Positions 59,660-64,000 of a DNA stretch of 64,000 bases are shown piece by piece; the stretch's first letter is position 1, and each line of letters opens with the position of its first letter. This DNA is from Rhodoligotrophos defluvii (GTDB taxonomy: Bacteria > Pseudomonadota > Alphaproteobacteria > Rhizobiales > Im1). The notes under the pieces are model-generated. The model was not told the DNA's origin, did not search any database, and saw only the letters and a list, made by a program, of their open reading frames with translations. The stretch is taken from positions 796,267-860,266 of the forward strand of contig NZ_SZZM01000002.1 of assembly GCF_005281615.1 (NCBI RefSeq). Reading direction: 5' to 3'. Both the position numbers and the translations under genes were made by a program.

Positions 59660-60625
59660 CTAGCCTTCTGATTGGGCCGCCTGACGTGGTGCGGCGGCTC
59701 GGCGCAACCGGTCGTTGATGGCTTCGCCGAGTCCGTTTCGTGGAACCGGCGCAACCGCGATCACCTCAACACCGGAGGCATCCAACTCATGAAGATAGCG
59801 GAACAGGTTGGCTGCCGCCTCCACAAGGTCACCGGATGGTGAGAGGTTGCGTGTAATGGGGCTGGCCGCGACTTCATGTTCGCCGAAGCTGAGCCAGGCC
59901 TCGCTCGCGGCCGGCTTTACCGCATCGAGGCGCAGCCTGGCCCGCGGCGCATAGTGGCTCACGAGCTGGCCGGGCGCCTGGGGCCGCTCGGGATCTGGCG
60001 CCGCCTGCGCCAGTGGCTGCCCGAGGATCGCCTCGATTGCCTCCCGCGGCACACCCCCAGGCCGCAGCAGGCCTGGGCCATCGCCGAGGCAAGAGACGAT
60101 GGTTGACTCCAGCCCCACCTCGCAAATACCGCCGGTGAGGATCATGTCCACCGCCTCGCCCAGGCTTTTCGCGACGTGCTCCGGCGCCGTGGGGCTTATG
60201 CGGCCGGAGCGGTTGGCACTGGGTGCGGCGAGCGGCAGGCCTGATTCCCTGAGCAGGGCCTGGGCGGTCGGGTGCCTCGGCACTCTTATGGCGATGGATG
60301 GCAATCCCGCAGAGGCAAGCATGGATATGGGGCAACCCTCCCGCCGCGGCACCACGATGGTGAGGGGTCCTGGCCAGAAGGCCACCGCAAGCTTGCGCGC
60401 AGTCTCGTCGAATCTGCCGAGCGTCTCGGCCGCCGCGAGATCGGGCACATGGACAATGAGCGGATTGAACTGCGGCCGCTGCTTGGCGGCGAAAATCTTG
60501 GCCACCGCCCGGTCCGAGCTCGCGTCCGCGCCCAGCCCGTAGACAGTTTCGGTCGGAAATGCGACGGTGCCGCCCTGCCTGAGAATGTCGGCTGCCCGAG
60601 CGATGTCGCGGTCGATCACCATCAT
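59660..60625 (-). CDS. L-threonylcarbamoyladenylate synthase (Sua5/TsaC)
   Basis: A 321-residue Sua5-type protein. The YrdC/TsaC domain (residues about 5-205) has GGTVAFPTETVYGLGADAS, AKQRPQFNPLIVHV, APSANRSGRISPT and ESTIVSCLGDGPGLLRPG. A C-terminal Sua5 domain follows a linker (ASEAWLSFGEHE to the end). It makes threonylcarbamoyl-AMP for the t6A37 modification of ANN-decoding tRNAs. Two adjacent ATGs (60625 and 60622) begin the frame. It is divergent from the acyl-CoA dehydrogenase. Confidence 0.94.
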   Translation of the reverse strand: MMVIDRDIARAADILRQGGTVAFPTETVYGLGADASSDRAVAKIFAAKQRPQFNPLIVHVPDLAAAETLGRFDETARKLAVAFWPGPLTIVVPRREGCPISMLASAGLPSIAIRVPRHPTAQALLRESGLPLAAPSANRSGRISPTAPEHVAKSLGEAVDMILTGGICEVGLESTIVSCLGDGPGLLRPGGVPREAIEAILGQPLAQAAPDPERPQAPGQLVSHYAPRARLRLDAVKPAASEAWLSFGEHEVAASPITRNLSPSGDLVEAAANLFRYLHELDASGVEVIAVAPVPRNGLGEAINDRLRRAAAPRQAAQSEG

Positions 60626-60785
60626 GGCCGGTGCTCGCTCCCGCCGAAGCTCGCGGCAAAGGATCGGTTTTGGCCGTGTGAGTGATTGACGATCGGGCTC
60701 AGCATCTTAAATTCGCAGGCACATCTTGAGCGGTTGCTATGGCGCGCCGCTCGGCCATGGTCAAGCCACAGGAACACGAGCCATC

Positions 60786-62531
60786 ATGCCCTATGCCCCT
60801 CAGGTCGATGATCTCAAACACGCGCTCGGCCCCGTCACAGGCTTTCGCTCGCTGGTGGACCAAGGGCTGATCGAGGACCTGTCGGGCGATCTGCTCGACC
60901 AGATCCTGGAGGAGGCCGGCCGGTTTTCCGCTGAACTGGTGGCACCGCTGAATGTGGTGGGGGATGAGAACGGCGCCAAGCGCAGGGATGACGGAACGGT
61001 GGTGACGGCGCCGGGATGGAAGGAGACCTACAGCCAGTGGATCGAGTCCGGCTGGGGCGCCCTGCCCTCGCCAAAGGAATGGGGTGGCCAGGGCCTGCCG
61101 CTCTCCCTGTCGCTGGCCACACAGGAGCTGTGGAACACGGCTGCCCTCGCCTTTGGCTTGTGCCCGCTGCTCACCCAAGGCGCGACCGAGGCGCTCGAGA
61201 AGCATGGCAGCGACGATCTCAAGCGGATCTATCTGCCGAAGCTGGCCACCGGCGAGTGGACCGGCACCATGAACCTGACGGAGCCGCAGGCGGGCACCGA
61301 TCTTGCCGCCATCAAGACCCGCGCGGAACCGCAAGGCGATGGCACATACCGCCTCAACGGCACCAAGGTTTTCATCACCTATGGCGACCACGACCTCGCC
61401 GAGAACATCATCCACCTAGTCCTTGCCCGGCTTCCGGACGCGCCGGAAGGCACCCGCGGCATCTCCATGTTCCTGGTGCCGAAAGTGCTGGTGAATCCCG
61501 ATGGTTCGCTGGGGGCGCGCAACGGGGTGAGCTGCGTCGGCCTCGAGCACAAGCTCGGCATCCATGCGAGCCCGACCTGCGTCCTCTCCTATGAGGACGC
61601 CGTCGGCTGGCTGGTCGGGACCGAGAACCGCGGGCTCAACTGCATGTTCACCATGATGAATTCGGCCCGCCTGCATGTGGGCATGCAGGGCGTGGCGGTT
61701 GGCGAGCGCGCTTTCCAGCAGGCGCTGGCCTATGCCCAGGAACGCCGCCAAGGCCGTCGCCCTGGAAGCACGGAGATGGTGCCGATCATCGAGCATCCGG
61801 ACGTCAAGCGCATGCTGCTCGACATGCGCGCCAAGGTGCAGGCGTCCCGCGCTATCTGCTTTGCCACGGCTTTTGCCTTCGACATGGCCCGCTATGCCGA
61901 AACGGCGGAGGAGCGCGCGCGCTGGGATGCGATCGGCCAGATGCTCACGCCGGTGGCCAAGGCGTTCTCCACGGATATGGGCGTGGACGTGGCGTCAACC
62001 GGCGTGCAGGTGCATGGGGGTATGGGCTTCATCGAAGAGACCGGAGCGGCCCAGCATTACCGCGATGCGCGCATCACCCCCATTTACGAGGGCACCAACG
62101 GCGTGCAGGCGATCGACCTGGTCGGCCGCAAGCTGCCCATGGGCGAAGGCGCAGTGGTCGCGGACTTGATCAGGCAGTTCCGGGACATCGCCGGTCAGGC
62201 TCGCGCGGTGAACGATCCGGCCTTCGGTTCAACTGCCGACCGCCTGGAAGAGGCCATCGCGGATCTCGAACACGCGACCGCCTGGATGCTCGAGGCCTTG
62301 ACCCGCAACAATGACGAAGCCCTGGCGTCTGCAACTCCCTATCTGCGCCTGTTCGGCCTGACGGCCGGCGGGTCTTGGCTGGCCAAGGGGGCCATTGCCG
62401 ATCGCGCAAACGGTAACGATCACGTGCCGGTGGCCCGGTTCTTCGCCGAGCACGTCCTGACCGAATCGGGCGCGCTGAAGCGGCGCGTCACTGAAGGCGG
62501 GCGCTCGGTTGTCGAGGCGGCTGTCTGGTGA
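60786..62531 (+). CDS. Acyl-CoA dehydrogenase with C-terminal extension domain
   Basis: A 581-residue member of the large acyl-CoA dehydrogenase group. The N-terminal block MPYAPQVDDLKHALGPVTGF is typical. FAD/substrate motifs are LTEPQAGTDLAAIKT and KVFITYGDHDLAENIIHLVLAR. The catalytic Glu is in PIYEGTNGVQAIDLVGRKL. A further helical domain (about 480-581) follows. It probably oxidises long-chain acyl-CoA in beta-oxidation. The upstream part of the open frame is ignored; ATG 60786 is used. The stop overlaps the next gene by GTGA. Confidence 0.92.
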   Translation: MPYAPQVDDLKHALGPVTGFRSLVDQGLIEDLSGDLLDQILEEAGRFSAELVAPLNVVGDENGAKRRDDGTVVTAPGWKETYSQWIESGWGALPSPKEWGGQGLPLSLSLATQELWNTAALAFGLCPLLTQGATEALEKHGSDDLKRIYLPKLATGEWTGTMNLTEPQAGTDLAAIKTRAEPQGDGTYRLNGTKVFITYGDHDLAENIIHLVLARLPDAPEGTRGISMFLVPKVLVNPDGSLGARNGVSCVGLEHKLGIHASPTCVLSYEDAVGWLVGTENRGLNCMFTMMNSARLHVGMQGVAVGERAFQQALAYAQERRQGRRPGSTEMVPIIEHPDVKRMLLDMRAKVQASRAICFATAFAFDMARYAETAEERARWDAIGQMLTPVAKAFSTDMGVDVASTGVQVHGGMGFIEETGAAQHYRDARITPIYEGTNGVQAIDLVGRKLPMGEGAVVADLIRQFRDIAGQARAVNDPAFGSTADRLEEAIADLEHATAWMLEALTRNNDEALASATPYLRLFGLTAGGSWLAKGAIADRANGNDHVPVARFFAEHVLTESGALKRRVTEGGRSVVEAAVW

Positions 62532-63463
62532 CGACGCTGCTCATCACCCACCCGGTCTGCCTGGAGCATCTCGTTCCCCGTGGACACCCCGAGCGTCCCG
62601 ACCGGCTGCGCGCCATCAATCAGATTCTGGCGGCGCCGCATTTCGAGGCGCTGGAGCGGCTGGAGGCGCCGCGCGGCCTGAGGCGCTCGGTGCTGCTTGC
62701 CCATGACGAGGGCTATGTGGCGCGAATAGAGCAGGCGGTGCCGGCGGAGGATCTGTGGGCGCTGGATGCGGATACCTGGATGTCCCCCAAGAGCCTGGAA
62801 GCGGCCCTGCGCGGCGTTGGCGCCGCCACCCGCGCGGTGGATGCGGTGTTCCATGGCGAAGCCGCCAACGTGTTCTGCGCCGTCCGTCCGCCTGGCCATC
62901 ATGCGGAGCAGGACAAGGCCATGGGCTTCTGCCTGTTCAATAACGCCGCCATAGCCGCGCTGCATGCGCGGGAGGCGCACAATGCCGACCGGGTGGCGGT
63001 GATCGATTTCGACGTGCATCACGGCAACGGCACCCAGGACATCTTCTGGTCTGACCGCGACCTGTTCTACGGCTCGACCCACCAGATGCCGCTATTCCCC
63101 GGCACCGGCGAGATTTCCGAGACGGGGGTCGGAAACATCGTGAACGCTCCGCTGCGCGCGGGCGACGGCTCGGCCCAGTTCCGCGAGGCCATGATGTCGG
63201 TGGTGCTGCCCGCACTCGACGCGTTCGAGCCGGATCTGATCGTGATGTCCGCCGGGTTCGATGCCCATCGCGACGACCCGCTGGGAAGTCTGCAGCTTAC
63301 GGAAGAGGACTTCATCTGGATCACCTTGCGTCTGCTCGAGCTCGCCGACAAGCACTGTGAGGGGCGGGTCGTCTCGCTGCTCGAAGGCGGCTATGATCTG
63401 CGGGCGCTGGCGAGCTCGGTGGGCTGTCACGTGCAGACGCTGATGCGCGCGGCAGAGCTGTAA
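62528..63463 (+). CDS. Histone deacetylase family protein (acetylpolyamine/acetoin-utilisation-like deacetylase)
   Basis: A 311-residue zinc deacetylase-fold protein. It has [46 protein letters not shown] with the catalytic His pair, [14 protein letters not shown] with the Asp and His zinc ligands, and [15 protein letters not shown] with the third ligand. The GTG start at 62528 overlaps the acyl-CoA dehydrogenase stop. The substrate in bacteria is usually an acetylated small molecule or protein and is not known here. xseB follows after 10 bases. Confidence 0.92.
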   Translation: MTTLLITHPVCLEHLVPRGHPERPDRLRAINQILAAPHFEALERLEAPRGLRRSVLLAHDEGYVARIEQAVPAEDLWALDADTWMSPKSLEAALRGVGAATRAVDAVFHGEAANVFCAVRPPGHHAEQDKAMGFCLFNNAAIAALHAREAHNADRVAVIDFDVHHGNGTQDIFWSDRDLFYGSTHQMPLFPGTGEISETGVGNIVNAPLRAGDGSAQFREAMMSVVLPALDAFEPDLIVMSAGFDAHRDDPLGSLQLTEEDFIWITLRLLELADKHCEGRVVSLLEGGYDLRALASSVGCHVQTLMRAAEL

Positions 63464-63473
63464 GGAGAGTTGC

Positions 63474-63743
63474 ATGGCCGGAATGAATGACGAGAGCGGC
63501 AGTGCCCTGCTCGATACGTCCGGGCTCAGCTTCGAGGCCGCGCTGAAGGAGCTCGAGTCCATCGTCGACCGGCTGGAAAGCGGACGGGTCGATCTCGAGG
63601 AGTCGATCGCCATCTATACCCGCGGCGACGCGCTCAAGAAGCACTGCGAGGCGCTGCTCAAAGCCGCCGAAGCGCGCATCGAGCGCATAACGCTCAAGGG
63701 TGATGGAACCATTGCGGGCAGCATGCCGCTCGACGTGGAGTGA
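63474..63743 (+). CDS. xseB: Exodeoxyribonuclease VII small subunit
   Basis: An 89-residue helical protein. [55 protein letters not shown] is the complete XseB signature. It binds XseA to form exonuclease VII. AAGGAGAG precedes the ATG. It lies between the deacetylase-like gene and tlyA, an order seen in alphaproteobacteria. Confidence 0.94.
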   Translation: MAGMNDESGSALLDTSGLSFEAALKELESIVDRLESGRVDLEESIAIYTRGDALKKHCEALLKAAEARIERITLKGDGTIAGSMPLDVE

Positions 63744-63771
63744 TGCGCCAGCCGGCGGAGGAATCGGATAC

Positions 63772-64000
63772 ATGGCCGGCAAATGCCGCCTCGACCACCT
63801 GCTGTTTTCCCGCGGGCTGGTGGCGAGCCGGGCGCGGGCCAAGGAAGCGATCGCGCGTGGGCTCGTGCAGGTGGATGGCCAGGTGGCCCGCAAGCCCGGG
63901 GCGATGGTCTCCGATAACGCGCAGATCACGCTGACCGGTGACCCGTCGCTGGCCTATGTCTCACGCGCTGCCCTGAAGCTTGCGCATGGGCTCGATCATT
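63772..64000 (+). CDS. tlyA: TlyA family rRNA methyltransferase/hemolysin, N-terminus only
   Basis: A partial gene that runs off the right edge, with 76 codons visible. It begins MAGKCRLDHLLFSRGLVASR and has an S4 RNA-binding domain (RAKEAIARGLVQVDGQVARKPG), followed by YVSRAALKLAHGLDH, the junction to the FtsJ-like methyltransferase domain in TlyA. GGAGGA lies 9 bases before the ATG. TlyA 2'-O-methylates rRNA in other bacteria; haemolysin is the historical name. Confidence 0.9.
   Translation, partial: MAGKCRLDHLLFSRGLVASRARAKEAIARGLVQVDGQVARKPGAMVSDNAQITLTGDPSLAYVSRAALKLAHGLDH

Noticed and set aside
1-64000. CRISPR arrays, insertion sequences, prophage or integrated element boundaries
   Set aside because: No regularly spaced repeats, transposase or integrase reading frames, or tRNA-associated direct repeats were seen; hicAB is the only obvious mobile-type module.

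Overview
The window is a high-GC, densely coded piece of a bacterial chromosome. The protein families point to an alphaproteobacterium, probably Hyphomicrobiales (Rhizobiales): a TAT-exported TIGR03808 beta-helix protein, a RibBX-type riboflavin protein, a thermolabile-type (Rhizobium AnsA-like) asparaginase, AtuA-family and Liv-type catabolic genes, and a histone-deacetylase-like gene followed by xseB and tlyA. I see no rRNA, tRNA, insertion sequence, phage gene or CRISPR array. Many genes overlap by 1-4 bases (ATGA, GTGA, TGATG), so operon boundaries are easy to read. Where a recognisable family begins inside a longer open frame, I chose the start from family length and the ribosome binding site.

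Region 1 (1-10.6 kb) is catabolic. It holds the N-terminus of an ATP-grasp CoA ligase, two enoyl-CoA hydratases, a DadA-like FAD oxidase and a divergent IclR regulator. These are followed by an orphan xanthine-dehydrogenase-type molybdenum subunit, a ThDP enzyme, a ferredoxin-reductase-type flavoprotein and an asparaginase. Two similar 17-bp palindromes (1825-1841, 3281-3297) look like IclR operators.

Region 2 (10.6-23.7 kb) is mixed: TIGR03808 protein, MeaB, truncated hemoglobin, TetR with a divergent isovaleryl-CoA-dehydrogenase-like enzyme, a ring-cleavage-type VOC dioxygenase, a DUF3298 protein, Fe-type superoxide dismutase, RibBX, a two-subunit isoquinoline-oxidoreductase-type enzyme and an SDR.

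Region 3 (23.7-42.7 kb) is the main metabolic island. It contains an enoyl-CoA hydratase, an AtuA-family protein, an inserted hicAB toxin-antitoxin pair, a second TetR (paralogue of the first), and a complete branched-chain-type ABC importer (LivF, G, H, M, K) interleaved with an acyl-CoA synthetase. It continues with a three-polypeptide biotin-dependent acyl-CoA carboxylase, a nitronate-monooxygenase-like protein, another acyl-CoA synthetase, an MBL hydrolase and an SDR. The set resembles import, CoA activation and carboxylation-dependent degradation of a branched (leucine/terpenoid-like) or related acid. A GATGA-N7-TCAT palindrome occurs before the dehydrogenase at 14.5 kb and the hydratase at 24 kb, which suggests one TetR regulon.

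Region 4 (42.7-50.3 kb) carries pdxH, a glycine-zipper lipoprotein, fabI and then the most unusual part of the window: four consecutive small, single-pass, glycine-rich membrane proteins (45186-47028) that I cannot assign to any family. Two of them sit in similar flanks (an AT-rich dyad upstream, a GTCGCCCGC hairpin downstream). An acyl-CoA synthetase and a second DadA-like oxidase follow.

Region 5 (50.3-64 kb) is mostly housekeeping: a BON-LysM protein, a tyrosine phosphatase, the operon ygfZ-tag-HD hydrolase, dihydroorotase, an AcuI/YhdH reductase, a LysE exporter, the Sua5/TsaC tRNA modification enzyme with a GlcD-type flavoprotein, an acyl-CoA dehydrogenase, a histone-deacetylase-like hydrolase, xseB and the start of tlyA.
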